A stretch of 64,000 bases of DNA from contig NW_004454195.1 of assembly GCF_000283155.1 (NCBI RefSeq), positions 3,037,182 through 3,101,181 on the forward strand. Reading direction: 5' to 3'. Positions 11,510 through 22,865 of the stretch are shown here, in pieces (positions within the stretch are counted from its first letter, which is position 1; each line of letters starts with the position of its first letter). Under the pieces are notes generated by a model. That model worked only from the letters and a program-made list of their open reading frames with translations, ran no database searches and was not told the DNA's origin. The stretch is from Ceratotherium simum simum. Its lineage: Eukaryota; Chordata; Mammalia; Perissodactyla; Rhinocerotidae. The translations under genes and the position numbers were made by a program.

Positions 11510-11649
11510 TCTATCTAGCTAGCTAGCTATATTTAGATATATATCTGAATCTTGATATGATTATATAGTATCTAGATATAGAGAAATTAGAAATAGATAG
11601 CTAGATAGATAAATTAGGGATAGATCATTTCTTTTTCTCTGAGAAAAAG
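11510..11649. repeat. AT-rich quasi-palindromic low-complexity tract
   Basis: CTATCTAGCTAGCTAGC on the left and TAGATAGCTAGATAGAT on the right are imperfect inverted copies about 85 bases apart. Between them lies the near-palindrome TAGATATATATC. At 11631-11649 there is an inverted repeat with 9-bp arms, CTTTTTCTC and GAGAAAAAG, one base apart. The tract is adjacent to the ERE integration site. Confidence 0.7.
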
Positions 11650-11660
11650 ATGTGGACTTT

Positions 11661-11921
11661 TTTTTTTTTCCTGAGAAAGATTAGCCTGGAGATAACATCA
11701 GTTGCCAATCCTCCTCTTTTTTGCTGAGGAAGATTGGCCCTGGGCTAACATCGTGCCCAACTTCCTCTACTTTATATGGGATGCCTGCTTTATATGAGAC
11801 AGCATGGATTTCATAAGTGGTGTGTATGTCTGTGCCTCTGTGCCTGGGATCCGAACTGTTGAACCCCAGGCCGCCAAAGCAGAACACACGAAATTAACCA
11901 CTACGCCACCGGGCCGGCCCC
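11661..11921 (-). mobile_element. ERE SINE, antisense, with 14-bp target duplication
   Basis: The element reads GGGGCCGGCCCGGTGGC on the minus strand and carries two copies of the 'ttagctcagggctaatctt'-type tail module. It is bounded by identical AAGATGTGGACTTT at 11647-11660 and 11922-11935. A T-run next to the left copy is the poly(A) tail in antisense. The 68-codon open frame at 11681-11887 is a shadow. Confidence 0.95.
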
Positions 11922-11935
11922 AAGATGTGGACTTT

Positions 11936-13890
11936 CATAATATTGGAAATACATTTCTGTCCTCCTAAGCGAGTGTGCTCATCTCATTTTACCTGTTGGA
12001 TGCAGGCACCAGGTTACCAACATAATTTTGTTCATCTCAAGACTATGGTATCAGGGTTCCTTCAGAGGAAAGACTTATTTAAACACACATATCTTATTTC
12101 TACGGATTAGTTTAAAATAGATTAAGCATTTGTCAACAATTTTCTTCCTCCCTCTAGTCCTACCTCATAGCAATGTCCTTGAGATCACAATTTCCCCAAA
12201 AGGCATGGGGGTGGAAAAGAAGATAAAATCATATTATATCAATTTTACTACTGACATTTAGAAGCTCTAGTAAAGAGCATAGTAGAAAATGAAACACACA
12301 TTCTCCATTAATTTTAATTATGATTGGTTTGAGTTTTTGCAACTAGTTCTCAAGTTTTTGTTTCTTTTAATACACTGTGTGTCTGAAAAAGCCTACAAAA
12401 CAAGGATCATTGGCAACTGGTTAGCTTTTTAAACATGTAGCCTCTAATTATCCATGGTGTTAAATTATAGGAATTCAACTTATATTATGTCCTAGTAATG
12501 TCCTTTCCATGCTGTGATTATTAAACCATCTGGTTTTCCTTCACAATCTCAACCTGAAAACAACTGTATTTATTCCTCGTAAAAGATTTTGACAATTCAG
12601 CAACTTGTCTATAAACATGTGTTATGGGATATGGGATGAGCATGAGGAATAAAATTATAGACACCAAATAGCCCAGTACACATTAAAACAGCAATAACAG
12701 AAATCATAGTATTCCATAATCAAATCAAGTTTTGATGGATATAAACACGTAACCAATTACTTTATCATAGAAAAGCAGAAAATCAGTTGTCCTGTTGGGC
12801 TCTAATTGAGAAGCCAGATGGAGACTGGCAGGCAGAGTGGCATTCCTGGGACCCACAGAACCACAGGAGGCAGTGAGCCATTGGTTCATATCTCTATTCG
12901 CAACTAGCCAGAATTGCACTCAGGAGTAAGTACAGATTTCCCAATCTATGCATGTCCCAACAAACATGCTTTCGTCTGGGAGACAGCAAACAACAGCTTC
13001 TGTTATAACAGACACGTTCTAGTTTTTATAAACACTTCTAATTATTTTAATGTACGGAAAGATGGTGAGTCCAAATGCATAAATGGCACGAAGAAATTAT
13101 GAAGAGTGAATTATTTTCCGAATATTTCCATCTGAGTTGCATAAACATACTCATTTAAGAGGATATTAATGTATTTTCCATGAGTTACAACATTAAACTC
13201 ACTCCATCTTCAGAAAAAAAAATATAAAAAATCAGTTAGGAAACAATATTCTTGCCCATATGGAGATAAATTATTGAATCGTGGGCAGATTGTAGAGGTG
13301 TATAAAGAACAAAAGTTGTAGAAGATGTTTGACCAGTCTTCCCACATTTAGAAAGCATTCTAAAGTAAGAATAAGTACATTGCGAAGTTTCAAAATGCAG
13401 GGCGTGTTAGTCACCTTTATTGTGACTTTCTAGACATTTCTCTTTCATTTCCCTCCCCTGTTGCAAAATGATGCTTGAGAGAAGGGAAGAATGTAAGGAT
13501 AGCCACAGAAACCAGGGAATTAAACAGAGTTTATCAGGACAGGGTCTCTTGTTGCCTAAGTGTCAACAGTCTTTCTTTATGACAAGCTTTACAGTAGCCC
13601 AGCTGCATTTCCCTAACATGTCTGCAGCAGAACTCTTCTTCCCCATCACAGTTCCCCCTCCTTTATTTGCACATGAAGACTTATGTCAGAAGCACCTATG
13701 ACCAAAGGACCTAGGATTTATCTCAATGTGTCACATTTTGCATTCTTTGACATCACATATACAATCCAAGGAAATTCATTTGCTTAACTGTCTTGCATTC
13801 CTACATGGAGGCACAGATTTGACAATGAGCCAAATTTAGAAGCACTGTTTAAAAACACTATATTTTATATTGTGAAAAAACATAAAAAGA
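11936..13890. other. No gene seen
   Basis: Unique AT-rich DNA. Short open frames around 12725-13102 and 13468-13701 have no splice or promoter context that I can see. No repeat family was recognised. Confidence 0.45.
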
Positions 13891-13891
13891 G

Positions 13892-14382
13892 TGTGGTAGG
13901 TAGAGTAATGATCCCTTCAAAGATTTTCACTTCCCAATCCATGGAACCTGTGAATATGATGGCAAAGAGACTTTGCAGATGTGACTAAGTTAAGAATCCT
14001 GAGATGAGGAGACTATTTTGGATTATCTGTGTAGTCCCAATATAATCATATGACTCCTTAAAGTAGAAAAGCTTCCCTGGTTATGGTCGGAAGGATATGT
14101 GACTATGGAAGAATGGTCAAAAAGAAGCAATGTTGTTGACCTTAAAGATGGAAGAAGGGAACCACAAACCAAGAAATGTGGGTGGCCTCTTGCTGGGTGG
14201 CAAGGAAAAGTATTCTCCCCCAGAACCTCCAGAAAGGAACATAGCCCTGCTGACACCTTGATTTTCACCCAGTAAAACCCACGTTAGATTTCTAACCTAC
14301 AGAACCATAAAATAATACATTGTGTTGTTTTAAACCACCAAATATATGACGATTTGTTACGACACCAAGAGAAAACTAACAC
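13892..14382 (+). mobile_element. MLT1-type solo LTR (ERVL-MaLR)
   Basis: MLT1 blocks appear in order: 'tgtggtaggtagagtaatg', 'gactttgcagatgtgactaag', 'gaatcctgagatgagga', 'aaccaagaaatgtgggtgg', 'ctgacaccttgattttcac' and 'ttgttttaaaccaccaa'. The element ends CTAACACA, and its inverted ends TGTG/CACA are as expected for an LTR. It is a solo LTR with no internal region. Confidence 0.85.
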
Positions 14383-14394
14383 AGTGTCTAATAA

Positions 14395-14714
14395 CACTAC
14401 CTTGATATATTATCAGTGACAATTTCTAATGCCCTTCCACCAAGCCCTCTTTCATATTTTCCCTCTCGCACTATATTTGGGGATGAAAAAATACTCCCAT
14501 CTGTTCACCTAACTTTCAGTCAGGGATTGTCCCTTTTAATGTATCCAGTGACTTTTTTTTGACAATGTTACAACTCCCATTTTAAACTTATAGGATTCTT
14601 CTTTCCCCAGATATCCTGTTTCACTTCATTCTTCTTGAATGTTTCAATCAGCGCCAGGGAGGGGAAGAGTGGTTGTCTCAAAAACTAAAACTCAAATACT
14701 AGCACTCATTTAAA
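14395..14714. other. No gene seen
   Basis: Short unique spacer between an MLT1 LTR and an old L1. Nothing recognisable. Confidence 0.4.
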
Positions 14715-17100
14715 AAGATGCACACATTTCAAGTGCACATGGAATATTCTCTAAGATAGACCATATACTTGGCATAAAACAAGTTTCAATATATTTAAAA
14801 AAGTAGTAGTCACACAAACACAAAAAAATGTACTTTCTGATCACAATGGAATTAGATTAGAAATCAATAACAGAAAAGATATGTAGAAAATCATCTAATA
14901 TTTAGTAATCAAAAACCGACTTTAAATAACCCATGGGTCAACGAAGGGTGTTAAGAAAGAGTTTGGACCAAATGAAAATAAAAACAAAGTATAGCGACAT
15001 TTGTGGAATGAAGTTAATGAAGTATTTTGAGAGAAATTTATATCATCAAATGCTTTCTTAGAACAGAAAAAAATGGTCGAATATGAATTATCTAACATTC
15101 TACCTGAAGAAGCTAGAAATAAATGAAAAAATTTAACTTAAACCAAGTAGAAGGGAGAAAATAAGTTAAAATAAGAAATTAAATAGAAAACTTCTGTTTT
15201 CTAGACTAAATAGAAAAAAATAATCAGTAAAAGCAAAACTGATTCTTGAAAAGATCAATGCAACTGATGAACTTCTGGCCGGATAGACCAAGAGAAAAAG
15301 AGAGAAGACAAAAATGACCAATATCAGGAATAAAATGAAAGATACATTAAAGGACAATAAAGGTATATTATGGGCAACTTTTGACAATAAATTCAGTAAC
15401 CTAGATAAAATGGACAAATTCCTTAAAAGAAATAAACTACCAAATTTAATCCAAGAAGAAAGAGATAATCTGAATAGTACTACAGCTACTAAAGAAATAT
15501 AATCCATAATCCAAACAAACAAATGTCTCCTACAATAAACCATCCAGGGGAAGTTGGCTTCACTGGTAATTCTTACCAAAAAATTTATGGAAGAAACAGC
15601 ACCACTTCTAAATAAACTCTTCCAAAAAAAAGAAAAATAGACGAGAGGAGAACACTTCTCAAATCATTTAATGAGCCAGTGTTACTCTAATAAAATCAGA
15701 CAAAGATGTTGTAATAAAAGTACAGATATCTCTCAGGAATAAAGAAAAATATTCTTGACAAAATATAATCAGATTGAGTGCAAAAAAATATAGCAAAGTG
15801 ATAATATAAAATGATCAAATGGAGTTTATCCCAGGAATACAAAGTTTGTTCAATATTTGAAAAACCAACCAATGTAGTTTATCATATCAATAGTCCAAAC
15901 ATATGATGATTTCAATAAATATGCAAAAAACTTTTGATAAACTTCAACATCCATACTAGGAACTTCCTCAACTGGATAAAGGGTATCTATGAAAAATTTA
16001 CAACTAACATCATTCTCAAAGATGATAAATTTTGTTTTCCCCTAAAGACTGGGAAGAAGACAGAGGTATCCACTCTTACTACTTCTTTTTAACTCTGTAG
16101 TAGTGGCCTAGCCAAGGCAACAAGGGAAGAAGGTGAAATAAAAGGCATACAGATTTTAAAGAGGAAATAAAGCTCCATTTATTTGCAAAGAACATGATCA
16201 TCTACTAAAGAAAAGCTACTAAAACTAAGTTTAGCTATGTCGCAGGGTACAAGCTTTCAATATAAAAGTCAATTGCAATTCTATATACTAGCAATGAAAA
16301 TTTCAAAATTAAAAAGAAGATTTATAATAGCATCATAATGTGAAAATTTAGGGATAGCTTTAAAAAACGTGTGCAATATGTGTCTCTTACAATTATAAAA
16401 TATTACTGAGAAAAATTAAAAGACGTAAATCATTAAAGACATAGACTATGTTTATGGATTGGAAGTTTCTACATTGTTAAGATGTCAATTCTCCCCACAG
16501 TGACAAGTACATTAAAAAAAATCCCAATCAACTTTGACACATAATTTTTGTATCAATTAATTGAAAATTAGATTCTTAAATTTATTGATTATACAAAGGA
16601 CATAGAGAACCAAAATGATTTTTAATGAGAAGAGCAAAATTGGATGACGTAATACTACTTGATTTCAGGACTTAAGAAAGCCACTGTAATCAAAACTATA
16701 TGATATTGACAGAAATGTAGACATATACATCAATGGAACAGAAGAGTTGGTTCAAAAATAGACCCACACATGGTCATTTGATTATTGACAATGTTGCCAG
16801 AGTAAGTCAATAGGAAAAGGGTAGCTTTTCAGCATGTGGTGCTGGAACAATTGGATATTCATACTTACTTTATACCGTATACAAAAATTAAGTAAAAATG
16901 GATCATAGCCCTAAACATTAAATTCAAAGCTATGAAACTTCTAGAATACATAGGAAAAAAACATTTTTGGCATTCGGTTAGGCAAAAATTTCTTTTATAG
17001 TGCACACCATAAAAGACAAAATTTGATTTTGTATATAGTGTAGAGAGTTTCATTATTTCTGTATTTCCAGTATTGAAGAAAAGATAAATATCAAAATTCA
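14715..17100 (+). mobile_element. Old L1 LINE, ORF2 region, heavily mutated
   Basis: ORF2 can be followed in pieces on the plus strand. The endonuclease C-terminus lies near 14730 ('caagtgcacatggaatattc'), and the linker with DKMDKFLKRNKLPNL near 15400. Next come the RT region around 15830-16010 (QKTFDKL near 15930), the thumb region to 16300, and a post-RT part ending near 'caccataaaagacaaaattt' (17015). Stops and frameshifts are frequent, so it has been dead for a long time. Both ends are missing. Open frames at 15166-15579 (minus) and 15314-15502 (plus) belong to it. Confidence 0.85.
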
Positions 17101-17849
17101 TTAATATTTTGCAGAATATCCCATTTCAAAACACTCAGTCTGAAGCACTCATTTGGGATTTAATCATCAATGTTGCAGTCTAGTTGTCTATGTCTTTATC
17201 ACATAGTTTTTATTTTAACTTTTATATATATTATAACTTTAATCTCAACTAGATACATACCCCTTGAGAGTCATCTTTGATACATCTTGCTGACATGCTT
17301 TATCAGATGAAGGGATATATAAATGGGCTAACTAGCATTTATCCATTTTTTTTTTTTACATGTTATCTCTCAAGAAAGAGTAGATCACTGAAAAGATACG
17401 AAGATAGGTATGGAGGTCTCAGCAACAGATAGGAGAGGTGGGGAAAAGCAAGAGCACAGTGTTCCACTACTTTTTCCATCTCTTTTTCAAAATAATATAG
17501 TGATGACCTGGTGCAATGCTCAGGCTCTATTTGAACTACCTGGCTCCCTTCACTTCAGCAACCCAAGATTATAAAACATATTCAAAGGGAAACTGAAACT
17601 TTTCAAGATGGTGATGACGATCTGTCTTTTTCTTCACATGCATATTGATCTCTTGTTGTTTTCCTTCTTCAGATTATTCCTGTCATAGCCCTTTACTGTT
17701 ATCTTCAAATGTTAATGGCTTATACGAAGAAATTTTGTCCGAGATCTCAGGACTGACAAAATTTCTTTGTATTAGCAATTGATTATTAACTTTGGGTGTT
17801 ATGATGATAATGGAGAAAACACCAGATTAGGAAAAAGAACTAAAACTTA
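17101..17849. other. No gene seen
   Basis: Unique sequence. A short inverted pair occurs at about 17725-17770 ('acgaagaaattttgtc' against 'gacaaaatttctttgt'), a potential hairpin with arms of about 15 bp. Confidence 0.45.
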
Positions 17850-18075
17850 CTGAACTCCAACTCCATGCAGAGCCCTTTATAAATTTTAACTTGCTCAGTT
17901 CTCCAAAATATTGATGATTTAGGCATTATTTCAATTTTAAAGATGAAGAAATTGAGTCTCAGAGATATTAGCAGAACTTGATCAAGCTCAAAAAGAAAGT
18001 AGGCAGCAAAGTTTTCATTTAAGCCAGGATCTGTCTGAGTTCAGAGCCTGTACTCTTTTTGCTACATCACCCTGT
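17850..18075 (-). repeat. MIR SINE, antisense
   Basis: 'tcaattttaaagatgaagaa', 'attgagtctcagagatatta' and 'aagccaggatctgtctga' reproduce the inverted MIR in order, ending with the 'cctgtactctttttgctaca' tRNA-related part. Confidence 0.65.
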
Positions 18076-18143
18076 ATCCAGGAGGATCAGGAACCTGAAC
18101 TCACTTCTCTGGCCCTGCCAATGAGTAGCAGCAAGGATGGTGT

Positions 18144-18256
18144 ATTAGTCATCTATTGCTGAATAACAAAGTATCCCAATACTTAGCAGCTTAAAATAGA
18201 AGTAAATATTGATTATCTCACTTAGTTTTTGTGAATCAGAAATTGGGGAGAAGTTA
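18144..18256 (-). mobile_element. MLT1 LTR, antisense, part 1 (split by an LTR insertion)
   Basis: 'gtattagtcatctattgctg' and 'tacttagcagcttaaaatag' are the inverted 3' end of an MLT1 LTR. The match breaks at 18256 and resumes at 19067. Joining the flanks across the insertion restores a contiguous MLT1 order, so both parts belong to one element. Confidence 0.75.
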
Positions 18257-19066
18257 TGTTAAAAAATATTCAATGGGGGCCGGCCCAGTAGTGCCGTAGT
18301 TAAGTTCGGCATGTTCTGCTTTGGTGGCCTGGGTTCGAGGGTTCAGATCCTGGGTGCAGACCTACACCACTTGTCAGCCATGCTGTGGCAGTGACCCACA
18401 TATAAAATAGAGAAAGATTCACACAGATGTTAGGTCAGGGCTAATCTTTCTCAAGCAAGAAAAGAAGATTGGCAACAGATGTTAGCACAGGGTGAATCTT
18501 CCTCAGCACACACACACACAAAATACTCAGGGTATTTTAATTTATGGAGATGACTGAATGACAACATGGAGAGGTTAATGCTATCAAAGAAGAATTTATT
18601 ACTTACCTTTTCCAAGAGACAGGGGTATGCCACACCATGCAGGGCTACAGGGAGAAGCACCAGAGTCACTCAGGAGGCAGAGCAGGAGCAAGAAGAAAGC
18701 AGAGCCTTTATAGTGTTTTCTGCAGGAAAGGCAAGGCAGGGCAGGGCATACAGATTAGGACTGGCTAATAGAATAATGTCAGTGGGATCTGGGCTGTAGA
18801 AGTGCTCTCTAATTATCTGGTACCTGTTCCTGGGTTGATTTAGGGTAGGGGACATATTGGCTTGGTTTGTGTGAGTTACATAAAGGAGGTGGTTAGGGGT
18901 GTGGACTCAGGATCACTCTGTGTGCATATGAATTGTGTTTCTGTTTACGGGTGAGTTGTTTGCTATCTCTAGTAATTAGCTAGTCCTGGGAGGTGTAGTC
19001 TCTCCTCAGCCAGTTAGGCCCTTCAAGATATCTTAACATCATAAAATATAAAAAACATGATTAACA
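18257..19066 (-). mobile_element. Solo LTR of an endogenous retrovirus, antisense, inside MLT1
   Basis: This insertion begins TGTTAA and ends TTAACA, a perfect 6-bp terminal inversion with the TG...CA ends of an LTR. Read on the minus strand it has a TATA-like CTATAAA (18714-18708) and, about 110 bases downstream, a polyadenylation signal AATAAA (18600-18595), so the promoter-to-poly(A) order of an LTR is present. Without the ERE nested inside it the LTR is about 560 bp. No internal retroviral genes adjoin it, so it is a recombined solo LTR. The flanks share only TA; the 4-6 bp target duplication expected of retroviruses is not clear. The family is not assigned, and open frames across it are not genes. 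Confidence 0.65.
18273..18519 (+). mobile_element. ERE SINE nested in the solo LTR
   Basis: It starts with 'ggccggcccagtagtgccg', followed by the 'ggttcagatcctgggtg' B-box region and two tail modules of the 'gatgttaggtcagggctaat' type, ending in (CA)n. The near-identical AAAATATTCA (18263-18272) and AAAATACTCA (18520-18529) are its target duplication, which places it after the LTR. Confidence 0.9.
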
Positions 19067-19225
19067 TAGCAGCCTCGCTGAGTCATTCTAGCTTAAGGTC
19101 TCTCACGAGGTTCCAATTAAGATGTCAGCTAGGGTTACAGTCTTCTGAAAGCAGGAGTTGGAGGATGTATTTCCAAGATGATTCATTCACATGATGCCAG
19201 TTATTGGCAGGAAGCCTCACTTCCC
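19067..19225 (-). mobile_element. MLT1 LTR, antisense, part 2
   Basis: It continues the MLT1 order left at 18256: 'ggtctctcacgaggttcc', 'aattaagatgtcagctaggg', 'ggaggatgtatttccaagatg' and 'attggcaggaagcctcact'. It stops where the next MLT1 copy begins. Confidence 0.75.
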
Positions 19226-19228
19226 TTC

Positions 19229-19822
19229 TGTATTAGTTTTCTGTTGCTGTGTAACAAATTGCTACAAATTTAGTGGTTTAAATCAACACAAATTTATCTC
19301 ACACTTTCTGTGGGCCAGAAGTCAGGGTGCAGGTTAAATGTAGTCCTCTGCTCTGGGTCTCTTCTGAGGTTGAAATCAAGATGTTGGCTGGGCTGTGTTC
19401 TTATCTTGAGCTAAGGGTCCTTCTCTAAGCTCCTACAGGCTGTTTGCCAAATCCAGCTCCTTATGGCTATAGAATTGAGATCCCTGTCTTCTGCTGGATG
19501 TCATCCAGGCATCTCTCTGAGCTCCTAGAGGCTGTCCTCAGGTCCTAGTCATGTGGCCTTCTGATAACATGGCAACTTACTTCTTCAAAGGCAGCAGGAG
19601 ATTCTCTCTTTAGTTGCTATGGCAGTCTTACATAACATAATGTCATCATGGCAGTAATTATCCCTCTCCCTTTTGCATATAAGCTTATTTGGTCATGAGA
19701 GAAATATTCAATCATATTCATATGTCCTGCCCACACTCAAGTAGAGAGGAGCATACAGGATGCGAACGGCATGGGGTGGAAGCTTGGAGGTTCTCTTAGA
19801 ATTCTGCCCACCACACTCCATG
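19229..19822 (-). mobile_element. Second MLT1-type LTR, antisense
   Basis: 'tattagttttctgttgctgtg' and 'gtggtttaaatcaacacaaa' open the inverted 3' end. Further on come 'ctgagctcctagaggctg', 'atggcaacttacttcttcaa', 'tgcccacactcaagtagaga' and the end 'attctgcccaccacac'. This is almost a full LTR length. It abuts the previous copy head to tail, but the two differ too much to be a recent tandem duplication. Confidence 0.8.
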
Positions 19823-19823
19823 A

Positions 19824-20070
19824 GCTGTCCACTGCCCCGGACAGTGCTTGGCTTTTCCCAGAGCAAGCAATCCAGGAGAGCAAGCAAGGAGGAAACTGGG
19901 ATGACATTTGTCACCTAGTTTCACAAGTCTTGTACTGTTAATTCTGCCATATTCTGTTCTTTGGAAATAAGTCACTAAGTCTCTCCCACTCTCAGAGACA
20001 GAGCAATTAGGCTCCATCTTTTGAGGGAAGCTTGTAAAAACTTATGGATGTATTTTAAAACCACCACAGA
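19824..20070 (-). repeat. Probable further MaLR fragment, antisense
   Basis: 'gagagcaagcaaggaggaa', 'tactgttaattctgccatat', 'aataagtcactaagtctct' and the end 'attttaaaaccaccacaga' recall the inverted 5' part of MLT1-like LTRs. The family assignment is tentative. Confidence 0.45.
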
Positions 20071-21043
20071 TGGCACTTAAAAATTTTAGCTCTTTGTCTC
20101 ATGATCTGCAAAATGAAGGGTTTAAACCCAGTTGGTTACTAAGATTCCTGAAGTATATGTGTATGCGTGTTTATATATTAGTGTATAAAATAGCTTGATT
20201 CTAGTGCCTCCACAGGAATACTCACTGGCAAGGAGGGTGACTCTATTGATTTTGAAATCAAATGTTCTTGATTTTATACTAATGCTTTTTCCTTCAAAGC
20301 GAAGAATTTTTCTCATTTCTGTAATTTTATTAATAGATATCAACTCTTATTAATGGTTTAAATGTGTGCCTGTTGGGGGGCGTTGTCATAACATACTTTG
20401 CCACATTTCAAACTGTCAAATTGTTGTTCCTCCTTTCTTTGCAGGAAGATTTTTTTATAAATAACTTTTTCTTCAGAAATAACGAGTAGTGTTAATTTTG
20501 TCTATCTTTGTGAAAGAAAAGGGGAAAGAAAAAAAATCAGTTTTTGTCATCCTGATTGCCTTGACATTCAGGGAAATATAATAATTCGTGTCCAGTTTTC
20601 CCAACAAGAAATTTCTGTGGTTTATGGCATGTATTTCAGATCCATTACCTCATGGATTTGGTGGATCATGGATTACTTAGCATATATTTCAGCAACATTA
20701 CCTCATGAAGAAAACATGGTTATTACAAGACGTCCATGTTCTGAAACATAACCTTGCTATGTAGTGGCTATGTGTGGCTGCCTAGGAATATACATTAACA
20801 AAAAACTTTGATCCTTAAGATACATGATCTTAGACAAAACAGTTTCTTGTGGAGGGCCAAATGAGCTAACACTATTTCTCTGCCATTTTGTGAATTAAAT
20901 GCTGCTGTGTAATTCAAGAGTATATTTGCCAGAGAAAAATTTTCCATTGGAGAAAGCTACAGCCACTTTTTCTTTCCTTTGCAGAGTTTCTAAAACAGCC
21001 ACAACCCAGAATTAGAGATATAATCAGAGATCATAGTCTTCTC
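20071..21043. other. No gene seen; contains an imperfect direct repeat
   Basis: Unique DNA, relatively rich in short homopurine runs (20510-20540). Two copies of a block of about 30 bp, GCATGTATTTCAG...ATTACCTCATGG and GCATATATTTCAG...ATTACCTCATGA, lie at 20627-20655 and 20680-20709. No gene is evident. Confidence 0.45.
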
Positions 21044-21057
21044 AAGAGTCTGTCCAG

Positions 21058-21274
21058 GGGCCGGCCCCGTGGCTTAGTGGTTAAGTGCGTGCGCTCTGCT
21101 ACTGGCGGCCCGGGTTCGGATCCCGGGCGCGCACCGACACACCGCTTCTCCAGCCACGCTGAGGCCGCGTCCCACATACAGCAACTAGAAGAATGTGCAG
21201 CTATGACATACAACTATCTACTGGGGTTTTGGGGGGAAAAAATAAATAAATAAAATCTTTAAAAAAAAAAAAAA
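21058..21274 (+). mobile_element. ERE SINE with near-consensus pol III promoter
   Basis: This is one of the best-preserved copies. It has the GGGGCCGGCCCCGTGG head, an A box TGGCTTAGTGG (21070-21080), a B box GGTTCGGATCC (21113-21123), the 'gcaactagaagaatgtgc' and 'actatctactggggttttgg' body, and an (A)n tail. It is flanked by identical 14-bp AAGAGTCTGTCCAG at 21044-21057 and 21275-21288. The intact box spacing suggests a recent insertion. Confidence 0.97.
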
Positions 21275-21539
21275 AAGAGTCTGTCCAGCTGTTACTTGAT
21301 TTTTAGCATTGTTTATTAAATAAGTTGAAATTATCAAGATTTCCAGGCCTTTCCAGGCCAACCAAAATTAAAAGGTGGAAATCCAGGTGCTGTCTGGGGT
21401 GCCACCATCCCAAGGATACTAAAGTCATGGTGGCATGAAAACAGCAGAGGAAACATAATGGACTGAAGAAGATGGTTGGATGAAATAGTCTGAAATTTTC
21501 GCTCAAGCTAGGGGTAGAAGAGTTATGATCATGTAGTGA

Positions 21540-21790
21540 TGTCTAATTTTTTAACAGTTTACTATTTGCCAGAAGCTGCATTAAACATTTTATCTACATT
21601 ATCATAATCCTCAATATCCTATGAAGAAAATACTACTGTTATATGCAAATGAGAAAAAAAACAAAAATTAAGTCAAGAGAAGTCAAATAATTTGCCCAAG
21701 CTCACCTGACTGAGAAGTGGTGGACTTACGGTTCCACTCAAGGAAGGCTAACTCCAAAGCTTATAAACTTTTAACCTTTTGAGTCTGATG
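21540..21790 (-). repeat. MIR SINE, antisense
   Basis: 'aacattttatctacattatc', 'aataatttgcccaagctcac' and 'gaagtggtggacttacggtt' follow the inverted MIR in order, with an A-rich internal expansion. Confidence 0.6.
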
Positions 21791-21989
21791 ACTCAACTGT
21801 TACTAAGGAATGTTGGTCCAAGTAATTTTGAACTTCTGACTTGCTAAGGGGAACATCTAAGCTATGACACAGCCACCAATAGAACTAATCTTCTTTGCTC
21901 TTCTCTGACATAACACTTAGCCTCTCTCCTAAAGAAATACACTGAAACAATAAAGAATATCTATTCAAGACAATTTTTAATTTGTCAGA

Positions 21990-22330
21990 TTTCTTTTCTG
22001 CAAAAACATTACATAATAAATAAGCCGCCAAATCTCAATGGTTTCTAAAGGTTAACATGTATTTTTTTCTGTGGACAGGTCTACGGGTTAAAGGGGATAG
22101 CTCTACATTAGGTCAGGTTCTGGACTTTTCCACATGTGAGTCACCCTGGTAGCAGCAGATATTTGGGACACACTCATCTCACAGTAAATAGCAGAAGTAC
22201 AAGAGCCAAGCCAAACCACACAAGCATATTTAAAGCCTGTGTTCACAGAAAAGCTGCTTACATTCCATTGGTCAAGATCAAAGCCAATGGGGCAGAGAAA
22301 TAATGGCAGGGGTGGGGAGTGAACTATTCA
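21990..22330 (-). mobile_element. MLT1-type LTR fragment, antisense
   Basis: 'agccgccaaatctcaatgg', 'agagccaagccaaaccacac', 'acattccattggtcaagatc' and 'caatggggcagagaaataat' are in the order of the inverted MLT1 middle and 5' part. It is more diverged than the other MLT1 copies here. Confidence 0.65.
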
Positions 22331-22476
22331 CGAAGGGCATTAATTTATTAGCTTTTGTATGAAGTTTAAGTGACTTATGGGCCTTCCTTCCAGAATAGCC
22401 AGTCTTTCTTCAAATGATATTACCCATTTTCCTGTTTTAAAACTTTAATTCTTCATTCATTAGGGCTTCTATCTCT

Positions 22477-22603
22477 TTTTGTTTGTTTGTTTGTTGGTTG
22501 GTTGGTTGGTTTATTGGTTATATATTTGATTCTGTCCATATGAAGCCATACCATTGACTGCCAGTCCTGGATATTCTGTATCTGTCCTCCTACTAGACAC
22601 ACA

Positions 22604-22637
<34 letters not shown>
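22477..22637. repeat. (TTTG)n/(TTGG)n and (CA)n simple repeats
   Basis: A (GTTT)n tract shading into (GTTG)n lies at about 22477-22512, and a (CA)n tract with one interruption at about 22597-22637. Both are likely length-polymorphic. Confidence 0.85.
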
Positions 22638-22865
22638 GCTCTTCTTACTCTAACGATATTATGACCATTTGTCTGGGCAGAGTGTGCAATCTGCTTCTAA
22701 TGTTAAGGTTTTTATCTCACCACTCAAAAGTTCAGAAGATAAGGGCATCTCTTTCTCATAAGTAGGTCACACTGATGCCATCCCCTCTAAGAAATCTTCC
22801 TGCTCCTGCCAAGTTCAGATTAATTGCTCATGGAAATGTAATTCCTTTTTGTAATGTGAAATCAG

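Noticed and set aside
15166..15579. 137-codon minus-strand frame, hydrophobic, could suggest a membrane protein
   Set aside because: The opposite strand is L1 ORF2; A-rich L1 sense DNA gives hydrophobic-looking antisense frames.
21070..21123. Possible tRNA gene (A and B boxes present)
   Set aside because: The boxes belong to the tRNA-derived head of an ERE SINE with a poly(A) tail and target duplication; no cloverleaf gene is present.
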